From Euglena gracilis (taxonomy: Eukaryota > Euglenida > Euglenophyceae > Euglenales), in NCBI GenBank assembly GCA_039621445.1, contig CP154957.1, positions 22,094,761 through 22,158,760 of the forward strand: DNA of 64,000 bases, written 5' to 3'. Positions 43,906-54,389 of this stretch are shown in pieces (within the stretch, counting starts at the first letter, position 1; each line of letters opens with the position of its first letter). Under the pieces are notes generated by a model. That model searched no databases. It had not been told where the DNA came from and worked only from the letters and a program-made list of their open reading frames with translations. The position numbers and the translations under genes are program-made.

Positions 43906-44337
43906 GCCACGTGGTGAGCCGGTGCCCCCAGCATCGCTGCGCCAGAGGCGAGGCGGAGGACACCCTGCTGTCACCAGCCAGAGCACCCCCTGGAAGGAAA
44001 ACAAAGCCACCTCCTCCACCCACAACACACACTCCCCATCCACACCAATCAAGAAGAGAGGGAGAGAGAGAGAGGCAAATTTTGCATTTTTGGTGCTTTT
44101 CAAACGTGCGTTCAACATTCAATTTCCAGCGTTCAATCGATCCAAAACATTTGTGGCGCGTGTCCCACTTTAGTCCATTTGGTCGGGAGGGAGACAGAAG
44201 CAGGACAGGTGTGGAATCATCTTTAGAACCAGGTTGCAAAATTAGGTGGGTGTCGGACACAGGGAATTTCTTAAGCCGGAGGGTACCCTACCCCCCCCCG
44301 GGGGGGGGGGTCCAGCCCCCAGTTTCCTCCTGGAAGG
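43906..44337. other. no supported gene
   Basis: Open frames exist on both strands, but composition is Ser/Pro/Arg-biased. AATTTCTTAAGCCGGAGGGT-ACCCT at 44265 is the inverse of 13020-13045, indicating another repeat boundary. Confidence 0.35.
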
Positions 44338-44351
44338 AAAGCTGCTGCTGC

Positions 44352-44388
<37 letters not shown>

Positions 44389-44392
44389 CGCG
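44338..44392. repeat. (CTG)n trinucleotide repeat
   Basis: GCTGCTGCTGCGG followed by about ten CTG units; poly-Leu/Cys/Gln/Ala ORFs arise from it. Confidence 0.95.
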
Positions 44393-44820
44393 GGGTTGGT
44401 CGGGGTCGCTTTGCTGCTGCTGTGGGTCCATAGGGAGGTTGGAGACTGCCCTGGCGGCTGCTGGTCTCTCGCCCCCTCCCACTGGGTTCGAGGTGTCGTT
44501 GCTGCCTTCGGTTGCAGCTTTGGAGTGTTTGGGGTATGTGGGTTTGGAGGGAGGACCGCCTCCTTCTCCCTGTGTGCTCCTTTGGTTGGCTGGGGGGCAC
44601 TGACCACCCCGAAAGTGGCATCCTTCAAAGTTTTCCTTCATCGGCTGCATCTCTCTGGCCCGTGCAGTGATGGTCTCTGCCATTCGCCCCAACCACGTGT
44701 TCTGCCAGGGGGGATGAAAAAACGAAACACATTTTTTTTTTGCGGTTTTCAGATTCAGCAAAATTTGCGTTTGTGTTTTTTTTTTGGCTTTTTGTGCTCC
44801 CCCCCCCCCTGCCCTGACAG

Positions 44821-44949
44821 GGTCGTCTTGGATGCCGAGTGCTGCGGCCCTGTGTTTCGGGGCCTTCATCTACATGGACAAGGGCTCCCAGGTGTCCCGG
44901 ATCAATGCCCTGGTGGAGGACGACGGGGCCAGGCGGGCAGTTGGCGGGG
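44821..44949 (+). CDS. candidate exon, unknown protein
   Basis: Follows a polypyrimidine-rich acceptor (CCCCCTGCCCTGACAG, ending 44820). Reads SSWMPSAAALCFGAFIYMDK and then GSQVSRINALVEDDGARRA, with G/C-rich third positions and about 65 percent purine-first codons. A short intron (GTGGGGCGG... to TCTCAG) would join it in phase 0 to the micro-exon at 45004-45042. It could be an upstream part of the gene at 52920-58230 or a separate gene. Confidence 0.4.
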
Positions 44950-45003
44950 TGGGGCGGAAGTGTTCCGGGGGACGCCAAGTGACCCCTGGCGTCGATGTCT
45001 CAG

Positions 45004-45042
45004 AGCTTCTTCCTGTTCAACGGGCCGTTCGACCTCCTTCCC
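45004..45042 (+). CDS. candidate 39-bp micro-exon
   Basis: Between TCTCAG and a strong GTATGT donor, reading SFFLFNGPFDLLP in phase 0, matching the end phase of the exon at 44821. An alternative frame is open across the donor (YVLWMEANRYASRVFQSW), so the call is tentative. Confidence 0.3.
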
Positions 45043-45049
45043 GTATGTG

Positions 45050-45745
45050 CTGTGGATGGAAGCGAACCGTTACGCATCACGTGTTTTTCAATCATGGCAA
45101 TCTGTCGTTAAAAGTGCCTGCCCCCCCCCCCCCGATGTCAAAAGAACCCCCGAGCCCAGGGCGGTCCATTTGGGCGGGAAGTTATTTTTTTCCTTAAGGA
45201 CCGCCCCTTAGGCCCAAAGGACGGCCAACGCCTGATCCGGGGATCGAACGGGGTCAACGTCAAAAAACACATTTTTTGACGTTTTGGGTGGATGGACAAT
45301 GGTCCAAGGATGCCAGAAATCGCTTTTACTCAAAATCGACCCACTTTTGCCAAAATATGGCCACTTTTTTGGCTATTTTTCTTGTGGATTTTTCATTGCT
45401 GAATCGGGAAGTTTTTTTTCGTTGAGGACCGCCCTGCCCAATGCCCAATGACCAGTACTGGTGAACATGTCCGGACCGTCTTGTTTGTCATTTTTCATAG
45501 CAATGCAAATCCAATACCCCCATGCCCAATGGACGTCCCCTTTCCGGACCATCTAGGTTGTCATTTAGTGTGTCCCACTTTGTCCCACTTAGTCCCACTT
45601 AGTCCCACTCAGTGGGGGGTCACGTGCAGGCAATGGAGGTGAATGAAGACCACAGGCCTGCGGGCAATGAAGGCCTAAGGCAAGTCTGGTGATAAAAAAT
45701 GCTCCGAAAAGTGTGATTGATTTTTGCGAGAAAGCTGATGCAGCG
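45050..45745. other. no gene seen
   Basis: TTAAGGACCGCCC-type text flanks 45195-45435. Three TAGTCCCACT units lie at 45580-45610. Confidence 0.35.
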
Positions 45746-45749
45746 TCAC

Positions 45750-45953
45750 GTTTCCTTTTTTCTTGCCGGTGATCTTTGGCTCGTTCTTCGCCCTCATTCC
45801 TGGAAAGGAGCTGACGGCCCGCCTCGTGGAGCAGAACATGTTGCAGCCATTGACCTTCCGCACACTGCGCGCCTCATCGGCGGTGAAGTTCTCCTGGATC
45901 ACCTCCCAGCAGTTCCCCGAGCTCTGTGCTGCCTCCTTTTTCTTTGTGGTGAA
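45750..45953 (-). CDS. candidate exon 2 of a minus-strand gene, unknown protein
   Basis: Not recognised. The acceptor on the minus strand is TTTCCCATCCTTCTTTGAACATCCCCAG-like (ending at 45954). The exon reads FTTKKKEAAQSSGNCWEVIQ, then ENFTADEARSVRKVNGCNMF and CSTRRAVSSFPGMRAKNEPK, with G/C-rich third positions and purine-first codons, ending at AAC/GTGACG. 204 bp, phase 0 at both ends, joining exactly to 46302-46517. The plus strand is also open, but fits codon pattern less well. Confidence 0.4.
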
Positions 45954-46301
45954 CTGGGGATGTTCAAAGAAGGATGGGAAAAATACCGCAGCATTCTGGG
46001 GGAAATTTTGTCTGGGTTTTGTATGTATGTATTGCATTTTTTTATTATTTAGGATTTGTCCAAGTTTCCTCCTAGCAAATAGAAGACAAATCCAACTTCC
46101 TCCGGGCAACGCCTAAGTTTTATGGTGCTTTGCGCTGATCCTTGACACAGAAAAATTCTCCTGCCAATTGACCTCCCAAAATTTGAATTGAAGTCCCAAA
46201 ATTTGGAGTGAATTCTCAAAATTCTACAAGGTAATTTCTTAAATATTGTCGTCCAAAAATGTCTTCCATTTATACAGCAGGGAAACTGAATAGTGGGACA
46301 C

Positions 46302-46517
46302 CTGAAAATTTTGTCGGTCATACCCAACCCCCAGCTCCAAAGCCTCTGCCAGCCAATGGGATGTGGTGATGGTGTGTGCACACTGGCATGGCCCTGCCCC
46401 ACACAGCAGTGCCCCAGCCAGCTCTGCTGCAGCACGCTGTGCAAAATTCAGGCCAATCCCATGCGAGCAGGTCTTTTCCATTTTCTCACCCCATTTGGAC
46501 TGCGAAGCAAACCCAGC
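46302..46517 (-). CDS. candidate exon 1 of a minus-strand gene, unknown protein
   Basis: Not recognised. It reads AGFASQSKWGEKMEKTCSHG, then IGLNFAQRAAAELAGALLCG and TTSHWLAEALELGVGYDRQN, ending CAG/GTGTCC. 216 bp, phase 0 at both ends. The Ala/Leu-rich helix and cysteine cluster look like folded protein. Caveat: CCTCAG/GTAAGG on the plus strand at 46515 is also a perfect donor. Confidence 0.4.
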
Positions 46518-46539
46518 CTCAGGTAAGGGGACGAGGCGG

Positions 46540-46985
46540 CTCACACTGCAGTGAGTGGCAGGGGACCCAAACTTTGAACAATGCAAGTTAACAACCCCTG
46601 TCAACGTGGGCTGATGGGGTGCTCGACATGCCGACCAATTTGGGCAAAAAGTGGCCAAAAAACGGAAGGGTCCACCAGCCAGCTCCTTTTTCCCAGCCAG
46701 CAGCTCCTAGCCAGGCTGTGGGCCTCCGGGGTTGAGTGAAATAGAGTTGGGGACAGCCTGACACGTAAAATATTTTCGATGCAAAGCGAAGATAATTTTT
46801 GAAGAAGAAGGTCAATAACGGCCAGAAATGGCATTTTTGAGATGTTTTTAAGTTTTCCATAAAAATTTGGAGGGAAAACCCCAACCCAGCTGAATTTGGA
46901 CAGCCAGCCTCCCCCTCCCCCCAGAGGGATCAGCCGGCCGGGGGAATGCCCCCCCCCCCCCCGAAAACCAGGGCCCCTGGTGGAT
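46540..46985. other. no gene seen; CAGCCAGC-rich repeat fragment
   Basis: TCCACCAGCCAGCTCC and AGCCAGCAGCTCCTAGCCAG belong to the CTGGCTGGA repeat family. A C run lies at 46950-46963. Confidence 0.4.
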
Positions 46986-46997
46986 ATAGACTCCTTA

Positions 46998-47090
46998 TTT
47001 CCCCACAGACATCCCACATGGTGCTTTCGCTTACAAGTTCGAGAACCCCATCAATGACCGCTATTTCGCTCTGGTGGACTTCCCCGTCCT
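46998..47090. CDS. candidate exon, strand unresolved
   Basis: On plus it follows a classic acceptor (CTTATTTCCCCACAG) and reads IPHGAFAYKFENPINDRYFA then LVDFP before GTCCTG. On minus it reads DGEVHQSEIAVIDGVLELVS and ESTMWD before GTCTGT, in phase 0 with 46302-46517. Neither donor is strong. No family recognised. Confidence 0.35.
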
Positions 47091-47149
47091 GTGCAGTCCC
47101 ATGCACAACAGGCCAGGGCTGCACGGGCTTCCCCCAACCCTATGGGTGA

Positions 47150-47510
47150 TGGATGGGGGGGGTCGACTACCCCCTCCCCACCCCGATGCTGGGGGTGGGT
47201 AGGGGTCCGACCACCCTCCGGATATTGTTTTAAGCTTCGTGGCCTGGGGGGGGTGGGTAGGTTCCCCCCAGCCAAGCCCCCCCCCCCAGGGGGGTGGGCT
47301 GGGGGGTTGGCCCAGGAAAATTTTGACATAAAAATCGGCGCCCCTTGAAATATGGGAAGGCCTGGAGGGGAGGGGCTCGGGGGGACCCAGCCCCCCCGAG
47401 CTTTTTTTTCGAGCGGGTGCAGTGGTGGGGGGTTGACCCACCCCTCCCCCACCTCCCAGGTAGGGGGGATCCCACCCCCCACCAGGCCTTCCCGCACAGC
47501 CCTGCAGCCG
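47150..47510. repeat. poly-G/C repeat shared with 11490-11650
   Basis: GGAAAATTTTGACATAAAAATC and GAAATATGGGAAGGCCTGG followed by G/C runs and ACAGCCCTGCAG. The open frames are Pro/Gly-rich artefacts. Confidence 0.6.
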
Positions 47511-47601
47511 ACCAGCAGAATCACAAAACAGAGGTCCTGGCAAGCTTCCGCAGTATGTTTACTTCACTAAAATGTGTCAACAAAATATTAAATTATATAT
47601 A

Positions 47602-48315
47602 CAGTGTGCCAAGTAAGTTTTCAGACCCTGAAAAAATCGGAAAAAATGATGGCACTCCTCACTCCACAGCACCATCCCAATCGCCTCCCAGAGTTGAGAG
47701 CACTGGTGGAGGGGTGCTTTGACAGGCGATTGTGACTGCTTAGTGCCTGATGGCGCCACCGAAGACCCTTTGGACTCATCATTTTTGAAAAGGACGGCTT
47801 TTGCAAACCGCATTCACTGCAGTCCAGCTAGAATCAGGCTTGCTGTGTGCACAATTGCCTGTCCGGGTGGGGGTGCGAGGGGTTGACAGTTTGAAATGGG
47901 CTCCCCAGTCGTTTTTTCCTTCTGGGCTCTCTCAAATTGAGTCTCTTTGAACTGTTCACCGTGAATGGGGTTACCAGTTTCAACAAAATTTTTGTGTGAG
48001 AAGTCCATTGAAATTCGCCAAAGGCGATCCATTTCGGAGTCCTCGTTTGTTTGTGCAAGCCTGTGCAACAGCAAATTTCACATTTATGACACTCGGTGCC
48101 AAATTGCATTTCTGCTGTTCTGCAATACCACGTTGGTGCCATCGGGCACTTTGCAATCACACCGTCTGTCAAAACACCCCTCCACCAGTGCTCCCAACTC
48201 TGGGAGGTGATTGGGGATGGTGCTGTGGAGTGTGGGGTGCCATCATTTTTTCCGATTTTTGCAGGGTCTGAAAATTTGCTTGGCACTTGGGTCTGAAAAT
48301 TTACTTGGCACACTG
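47602..48315. mobile_element. Tc1/mariner-like non-autonomous element with long inverted repeats
   Basis: Begins CAGTGTGCCAAGTAAGTTTT and ends inverted as TTACTTGGCACACTG, with TA on both sides (47600-47601; 48316-48317), the Tc1/mariner target duplication. The inverted arms are about 170-190 bp. The right arm carries a direct repeat of TGCCAAG(C/T)AAATTTTCAGACC, reminiscent of IR/DR-type ends. The centre (47814-48074) is open on minus (NEDSEMDRLWRISMDFSHKN) but shows no DDE motif. GTGTCAACAAAATATTA occurs just outside both ends. Confidence 0.8.
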
Positions 48316-48379
48316 TATGTTAAATTATATATAAATATTAAGTTATATATGTGTCAACAAAATATTATTAATTTTATTT

Positions 48380-48895
48380 TCCCAAGCCCAGAAACCAAAG
48401 TTGACTACTGATGAAGAGATGCCCAAAATTGCTGGCATGGGAGCCTGGTTAAATCACCACAATCAACTTCCAATGTGGTGAAGGCTCTAAGGGAATTTAA
48501 GGAAGAAACTGCAGAATAAATTCATGTACATGACGCCCATTATTGCATTTTTTTGCATTTTTTTTTCCTGTTGCTCATATCGAATGGCTTGGTTTATCCC
48601 CTCAGCCTCAAGGGTTTGAGGCTGAGGCTGAGGGTTTGAGGCTGACGAGACGCCTTGTGTTTTTTTTTTGAATGCATGGGTGAAAAATTGGGCAGGAATA
48701 AAAATGGTACTTAGGCGGCCGGATTCGCACTTAAGCTTTTTTCTTTTTATTTGCGCATTTGCACGATTTTTTTGATTGTGCTTTGTTTCGGCTGTGAAGG
48801 TCAGGGGGGTTTGAAAACACGTGAACAAAATAGTGCAAAAAATGAGCGAAATTCTGTTTTTGGCTGGGAGACCCCCGGGACTTTGGCGAAAAATG
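48380..48895. other. no supported gene
   Basis: GGTTTGAGGCTGAGGCTGAGGGTTTGAGG is a short tandem at 48611-48640. TTCGCACTTAAGCTTTTTTC at 48725 is inversely related to 52495-52515 (GGCTTAAGTGTGAATCCGGCCGCCTAAG). Confidence 0.4.
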
Positions 48896-48899
48896 GTGT

Positions 48900-49340
48900 T
48901 TTTGGGGTGTGTCAAAATGGACTTTGTACATCGAAACCCCCGGGACCTTGCCGGCCCAAAGGGAAAAAAACGCAAAAAAGCACCATAGGAACGGGACCTT
49001 TACTGCCCTTGTTGCTTCTTTCGGCTGTGTCCCCGGGTGTGTCCGAGCTGCCAGCGGTGTGCGTCCTGGGTGTTTGCGGACTGCTTTGCTTGTGGCGCCT
49101 TGGTGTGGTGTTTTTGGGCTGTTTGTTAAAGCGTGGGTGGGGGGTGTGGGTGTGGTGTGACCAAGCCGGCGACAAGGACACAAGGGAAGGAGGGTAAGTG
49201 TGGGGTGTTGGTCAAGGGAAGCGCAGGGGGATGAAATGGGGTCCGCAGGGAATGAAGGGAATAAAGGGGAACGGGTGTCTCCCACCCGGCTTATACCCGG
49301 GATGCACAGAACCAGTTGTGTGGCAAAGAACCCAGCAGAG
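48900..49340. repeat. dispersed repeat, inverted copy of 6400-6860
   Basis: See the entry at 6400-6860. The plus frame around FGCVPGCVRAASGVRPGCLR is not conserved in the other copy. Confidence 0.65.
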
Positions 49341-49342
49341 GA

Positions 49343-49460
49343 AGCCCAACACTAGAAGGGCAAAATTGTGTTTATGCGCGCAAATGCGCGCATCAACATG
49401 TTTATGTTGATGCGCGCAATTGCGCGCATAAACACAATTTTGCCCTTCAGGGATTGGGCT
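49343..49460. repeat. long palindrome built of GCGCGCAAATGCGCGC
   Basis: The left arm from AGCCCAAC...GAAGGGCAAAATTGTG and the right arm CACAATTTTGCCCTTC...TTGGGCT enclose TTTATGCGCGCAAATGCGCG and its mirror. The inner 45-bp arms (49355-49399; 49404-49448) are nearly perfect with one internal mismatch. Confidence 0.9.
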
Positions 49461-49915
49461 TTGGCACCCATGAACTGACGCCGTTGAAAAACTGCGTGAC
49501 ATAGAGGCCCTGACGGTACAGACTGACGGGCCATCCAGTTGGTGAGTTTATCACACTGTTTGTCAACGGCGCAAGCTTATGGGCGCAAATGCGCGCACAA
49601 ACAAAAATTATGTTTTATGCGCGCATTTGCGCAAATGCGCGCACCAACATAATTGTTTTGGTGCGCGAATTTGGGACCATAAACACAAATAAGAACGGTG
49701 TGACGGAAACACAACCGTCAAACACTGACAGCAGATGTGGTTATTTGCGCATTTGCGCGCAGCACGGTGTTGGTGGGCGCAAATGCGCAAATAAACTGCA
49801 TGAAGAAACTGCACAATTTTACTATGTTTATTTGCGCATTTGCGCCCGACACACCAACCATACCATGCGCAAATGGTGTTTTGGGGCTCTACAATGCGGA
49901 GCTTTTATAAACCGC
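49461..49915. repeat. TTTGCGCAAATGCGC-rich region
   Basis: At least eight TTTGCGC/GCGCAAA palindromic elements within 450 bp, plus CTGACGCCGTTGAAAAACTG related to 5520-5640. Confidence 0.75.
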
Positions 49916-49919
49916 TCTC

Positions 49920-51225
49920 CTTGTGGCTGTGTCTAAGGAAAATGGCAAAATGGTCCACACAGTCTCTGACGTTTAACGCCATTTTTTGTCGGCTGTTCCT
50001 CACTTGAACTCCACACCAACATTTTTGGTTCTATGTCTTCTGCGTCGCGCCTCGTGCGTTTTGCCAGCCAGTACCAATAGTGTCCATCGAACTACGCCGC
50101 TGGTAAGGGAGACCCCCGGGAAGGGCTCGCGGGACGATACGGGCCTTGTGACCTTTGCGGTGGTGTTTAAAGCCACTTTGTCTTCCACCACCCCCGTCCC
50201 CGGGCCACATCCAATATGACGAAACCACTGCGGGGTTATCAAGCACATAAGGAAATGCAATCTATCAATTCTATGAACTGGGGCGTGTTGATTGGCAACC
50301 AGTAACGGTCCGAAGAAAGGTAGCCTTCAAGGGTGGGCTTTGGACCAAATGCATTGGGAAAGCTCTGGGTGAGGTGGGCGGGTGACGACCCTCTCCGTCT
50401 CAGGGTGAAGCAAATGCACGCGTAAGAAAAACCGGCTTACGTACCAAGGCACCAGAACTCAGTCAAAGACATTCCCAAATGCGAGACCTCTAGAGTGTGT
50501 TTTATGCCGGTCCAAAAACAAGAATGTTGACTGCCACAAAGCAAGAGTGGGAGGGGAGATCCCTTCAGTCCGCAGGCACGCACCACATGTTTTGCTGGAA
50601 CATCTAGTGACAACCTGCTCACACCACCTAACAGGGCCATCACACCAGCGAAAGGGTTAAGGCACAAACTGTAAGTCACGTCAGGGCGCAATTTTGCAAA
50701 GTAACAACTTTTTCCCGATTAAAACAGACGGCATTTGAGCTCTCCCCAAACACCCAGACCTCACTGGCACCATGCTTGTTTAGCGCCATCCGTCTGGCGG
50801 GGTAATACGCTAACTCGTTGACATTCTTGATGCGTGCGACCCGGAATCGCGCCAGAATGCGCTTTACAGTCCGAGAGTAGCGCCTCCAAGATTGCAGCGC
50901 CGTTCAAGTTGGTGGGTGATAAAGCACTACATCAAGATCGGCATGTGCCCCGGCTGTTTTTGACCATATGCCCCTGCAAGTGGGATTTTGGTTCGACATA
51001 GCCAGTCAGAGTGGTCCGGTAACCCAACGTAACACGGTAACAGGACCGAACTATCCACTTTCTCTAAACCATCAGCTGCTGATGCTTCAGCACCCCAGCC
51101 AATCCGAATACAACTCAACGCACCCCCCGGTTTAACATGGGGCATGCAACCGGCATCCGAAGAGAGTCCTCAAGCACCCGTTCCTGGATAGAAGTGTTCT
51201 TTACCCCTGCCGACATCAAAGCGTG
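49920..51225. other. no gene seen
   Basis: Balanced composition without long homopolymers. Stops are frequent in all frames. CACCAGCTGCTGATGCTTCAGCACC at 51065-51095 resembles GGTGCTGAAGCATCAGCAGC at 5247 in inverse order, so it is part of the dispersed repeat shared with 2-5.3 kb. Confidence 0.4.
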
Positions 51226-51229
51226 GGAC

Positions 51230-52400
51230 CCACTCCCCCCCAAATTAATGCGGCAAAACTGGTGTTTTTTACGTTTTTCGAGGGAAAAATGGCAAAGAAA
51301 ACCGTAAAACGGACTCCGGCCCGACACGTCCCGGGCATTTCAGGTCCCAAATTTTGTCTTCTTGTAACGCAGTCCTGTTGCAGAAAAGGTGTCCAACAGT
51401 CACAGGTCGTTTGCATGTCATCAATTCATGATGTTTAACTGCCAAACAGAAGACGCCAAAACAACAGGTCGTGTGGGCCGGGTAACAGCAGTACAAATGT
51501 ACACACGTGAGACAGGCAAATTTTGGCCAGCCACATGCCATGTTCCAGTGAACACTCCACACCACCTCTCACCACAAATTTCATCAGCATGTAATTGTGG
51601 TGCAAATCATTGGTTGGCGTGAGGAGTTGCGTTCGCCAGCTGTCACAGAGGAGGAGATGGTATCGCACAACTGATGTGTGTTGATGCGCGCATTTGCGCA
51701 AGTAAACACAGCTTTGTTTGTGTGCTCTAAGGCTCCTACAAACACATCATTTTGAAGCGGTGTATTAAATGTTTGTTTGCTCATTTGCGCAAATGCGCGC
51801 ACAAACGTAATTGTGTTTATTTGCGCAACTGCGCGCACCAACACGTCCATCACGTTTTTAAACCTCGTAGGGTCATGGTCCTCATTGGTGTCTTTTAACA
51901 TAGAAAGTAAAAGTACATGTTGGTGGGCGCATTTGCGCAAGTAAACATAACTATGTTGGTGTGCGCATTTGCGCAAATGCGCACACCACCAAATGTGTTG
52001 GTGCGCGCATTTGCGCCCACAAACACGTCATTTTAACATCATCGTTTTACGTGTTTTACGTTTTATTTGCGCAAATGCGCCCATAAACACAATTGTTTTT
52101 ATTTGCGCAATTGCGCGCATAAACACACATCAATTGCGTGACAGCTGCCTCACGTAGTCTGTGTGTCTGTGGTGGTGTGATCTAATGAGACCCCGTGTGT
52201 TCTCACCGGTGGCGGCAGTTTCACAGCCAGTTCAGGCAGCACGTCAGCACCGTTTCCAAGTGTCGTAACAAGGGGTGAGTGCCTCTCTCCCGTTTGTCGT
52301 ACATCAGCACCAGTCTCACCCCCAGCCCTATTAACGTCACCCAGTAAGCAGCATGCACACCAGACCACTGGGAGTTAATCCCCTCCAATAGATGGGTGTA
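51230..52400. repeat. multi-kilobase dispersed repeat, copy 2, with GCGC palindromes
   Basis: Blocks shared with 2200-3550 (see there). Between 51680 and 52140 there are more than ten TTTGCGCAAATGCGC-type palindromes separated by 20-40 nt of variable sequence. Confidence 0.65.
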
Positions 52401-52915
52401 ACGGTTCTTAAATCGTGTTCTGGGTGTCAGGGTACAGGGTCCCAGGGGTTACAAAAAAATGGTACATTTGCGCAATTGCGCGCATCCAAAGGAAAAAGGC
52501 TTAAGTGTGAATCCGGCCGCCTAAGTGGTAGGATAACATTGTGCATCAAAAATTGCCCATCCATTTCCAGACCGTTTTCAGGACAACACTCCAATTTTCC
52601 AGAAAAGTTAAGAAATAGTATAATTTTTGGTGTAATTTTGGAGTTGAAGTATCAATTTTTGGTGCTTTTGTTGAGGTGTCGTAACTAATGTGCCTTTTTT
52701 AAAAATGGAAACGTACAAATTTTTCCGGGCCGTTTTAAGGATTTCGCCCAATTTCTTGCTCCACAAATTTTATCGGAACCAAATTTTTATTTGTGCCTAA
52801 TCCCCCCGCCCTACTGGTGGCCCCTTGTTCAATGCAAAATCAGTTGAATTTCTCTTTTGGTTCTCAATTTTCTTCCCACAAGAGACAGAGAGTAATAGAA
52901 TGTTTCTGTCCCATC
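52401..52915. other. no supported gene
   Basis: A last GCGCAATTGCGCGC palindrome at 52470. The remainder is A/T-rich and would be the intron or upstream region of the gene beginning at 52920. Confidence 0.4.
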
Positions 52916-52919
52916 GCAG

Positions 52920-53013
52920 GGAATTGGAAACAATCCTCAATCAGACTGCTGGGTTTGCCCTGGGTTACCCTGCGACAAGCAAGTCCGGGGCCAGCTATAG
53001 CCTGCAAAACCAG
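52920..53013 (+). CDS. unknown spliced gene, exon 1 of those found
   Basis: First of seven plus-strand exons whose phases join without a break to 58230 (about 286 codons in total; upstream and downstream exons are surely missing). The acceptor is TTTCTGTCCCATCGCAG. The exon reads ELETILNQTAGFALGYPATS then KSGASYSLQNQ and ends phase 0 before GTCCAA. The combined protein is not one I can name. It has no repeats, no signal peptide in the part seen, and mixed hydrophobic/aromatic composition suggesting a globular domain. Third codon positions are G/C-rich, unlike the surrounding A/T-rich introns. Confidence 0.5.
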
Positions 53014-53470
53014 GTCCAACGTCGCTCGTTGCATCTCCTTTGAGTGTTTGGCAATCCAACTGTTAAGGAATTTGTTCTGCGTGTCACCAGGTGATAGTGG
53101 TGACACATGACGTGAAAGATTCTTTGAAAGGAGCTGAGTAGGTGGCTGCATTTGCTTTTGCCTCTTGGTCGCTGTGGAGGAGGTCTGGTGGCTTTTTTTT
53201 TTGAAAGCACCATTTGGAATTTCGCCATTTCAAAACCGCAAGCAACAGCGTCCACCACCAACAGATTGACTGCTGGTTCCTGATTGACCAAACGTCGTAA
53301 CACTTGGGCCACTTGAAACCTCAGCAGCACACAACAAAAAGACTCGGAGCCCCTCGCCATCGCGATCCCCCTCCGCACACCCGACACATCGCATGGGCAT
53401 CCCTAGGGGGGATGAACCCAGTGGTCCTTCCCCGGGGCCAAGTCGTTGGATGTTTTGTTCCTCCTGCCAG

Positions 53471-53629
53471 GTGCCCTTCCAGCTCCGCATGACGACGGCC
53501 TTTTTGGTTGCCCTGGGGCGGAACCCCAACGACAAGTTCATGGTCGTCAAGAGTGGCGAGGGTCATTATGAGTTCAAACCTGACGAGCCTGAGCCGCAGG
53601 TTCACTTGTCGGCTGCCTTTGTACAGACT
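53471..53629 (+). CDS. unknown spliced gene, exon 2
   Basis: The acceptor TTGTTCCTCCTGCCAG (ends 53470) is good. Phase 0: VPFQLRMTTAFLVALGRNPN, then DKFMVVKSGEGHYEFKPDEP and EPQVHLSAAFVQT. The end is uncertain: GTACAG after 53620 or GTCTTG after 53629 both keep phase 0. The minus-strand frame at 52995-53387 is also open (RFQVAQVLRRLVNQEPAVNL), but lies in the intron and is not called. Confidence 0.6.
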
Positions 53630-53879
53630 GTCTTGCAAGGCAGTTGAACACACCATGCATTTGGAGCTTCAAAGAGGGAGGTATGAGGTCTCTATGAGGT
53701 TTTCGGTCTCGCCGGCAGGAATGCATTCTTGTCTCCATGCTGTTTGTACGGTGGGCCCTTTTTGCTTCAGAGGTTATCTGAGGTGCAATTCACTTCATAA
53801 ACCTCAACAGGCAGCTTCTGATGAGTTAATGTTAAAATTAAAGTTGCATTTTGTTCCCTTGCCACTGTTTGCTGTGCAG

Positions 53880-53968
53880 GGCCTGCGCTGGGTATCGCTG
53901 AAAAAACCACTCAAAAGCCTCAAGCAGCCCATACGATGGAGCAGCAAGCATGCAGAAGCCTGGCTGCG
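53880..53968 (+). CDS. unknown spliced gene, exon 3
   Basis: The acceptor CACTGTTTGCTGTGCAG and the strong donor GTATGT bound GLRWVSLKKPLKSLKQPIRW then SSKHAEAWLR. Ends with two bases of an Arg codon that is completed by exon 4. The W-x(6)-AEAWLR stretch recalls helix-rich protein-interaction domains, but I do not assign one. Confidence 0.6.
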
Positions 53969-54251
53969 GTATGTCCTGTGGCACTCACAGAGATGCTTCT
54001 CAGGGATGAGGGGGTTTGGCAATGGGGGAGGTGTAATCAATATTATTTTGATTATCTTGTACCTTTTTGATGTTCGCCTCCTTAACCATTATCCGGATTC
54101 ATGAACTAAACTCACATTTGTCGGCGTTGCTTGAATCCCCAAGTTGAAGTTTGATGCGGTGCTGCAATGCCGATGCGACGCCAATGGTGATGCAACGAGG
54201 TTGGCTCTGCAGTGCCCTTGTTTCCTGTCTTGCCCCACTGGCTGCTGGCAG

Positions 54252-54377
54252 GGAATGGTACACCAGCCCCGTCATCACGGAATGCTTGAACAGCCTGCAG
54301 GTGGAGAGCCTCGAAGACATTTTCGGGGCTGGGGAATACGACATTAACCCCAGCAAGCTCGTTGAATTTGAGCAGAG
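54252..54377 (+). CDS. unknown spliced gene, exon 4
   Basis: The acceptor CCACTGGCTGCTGGCAG precedes EWYTSPVITECLNSLQVESL then EDIFGAGEYDINPSKLVEFE, ending in phase 2 before GTGTGT. An alternative acceptor 48 bp upstream (GCTCTGCAG, ends 54203) keeps the same phase and would add ALVSCLAPLAAGR. Confidence 0.6.
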
Positions 54378-54389
54378 GTGTGTTTTGTT

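Noticed and set aside
44242-44869. Poly-glutamine or poly-alanine protein
   Set aside because: The (CTG)n tract is open in all frames and neighbouring text gives no splice or motif support.
49920-51220. Possible rRNA or structured RNA gene
   Set aside because: The region lacks homopolymers and has balanced composition, but I could match no conserved rRNA segment; it shares text with a dispersed repeat.
49343-52140. CRISPR-like pattern of short repeats with spacers
   Set aside because: The motif is palindromic and variable, spacing is irregular, no cas genes are present and the context is eukaryotic.
52995-53387. Minus-strand ORF with RFQVAQVLRRLVNQEPAVNL
   Set aside because: Protein-like, but it lies in the intron between two phased plus exons, with no good splice sites or motif on its own strand.
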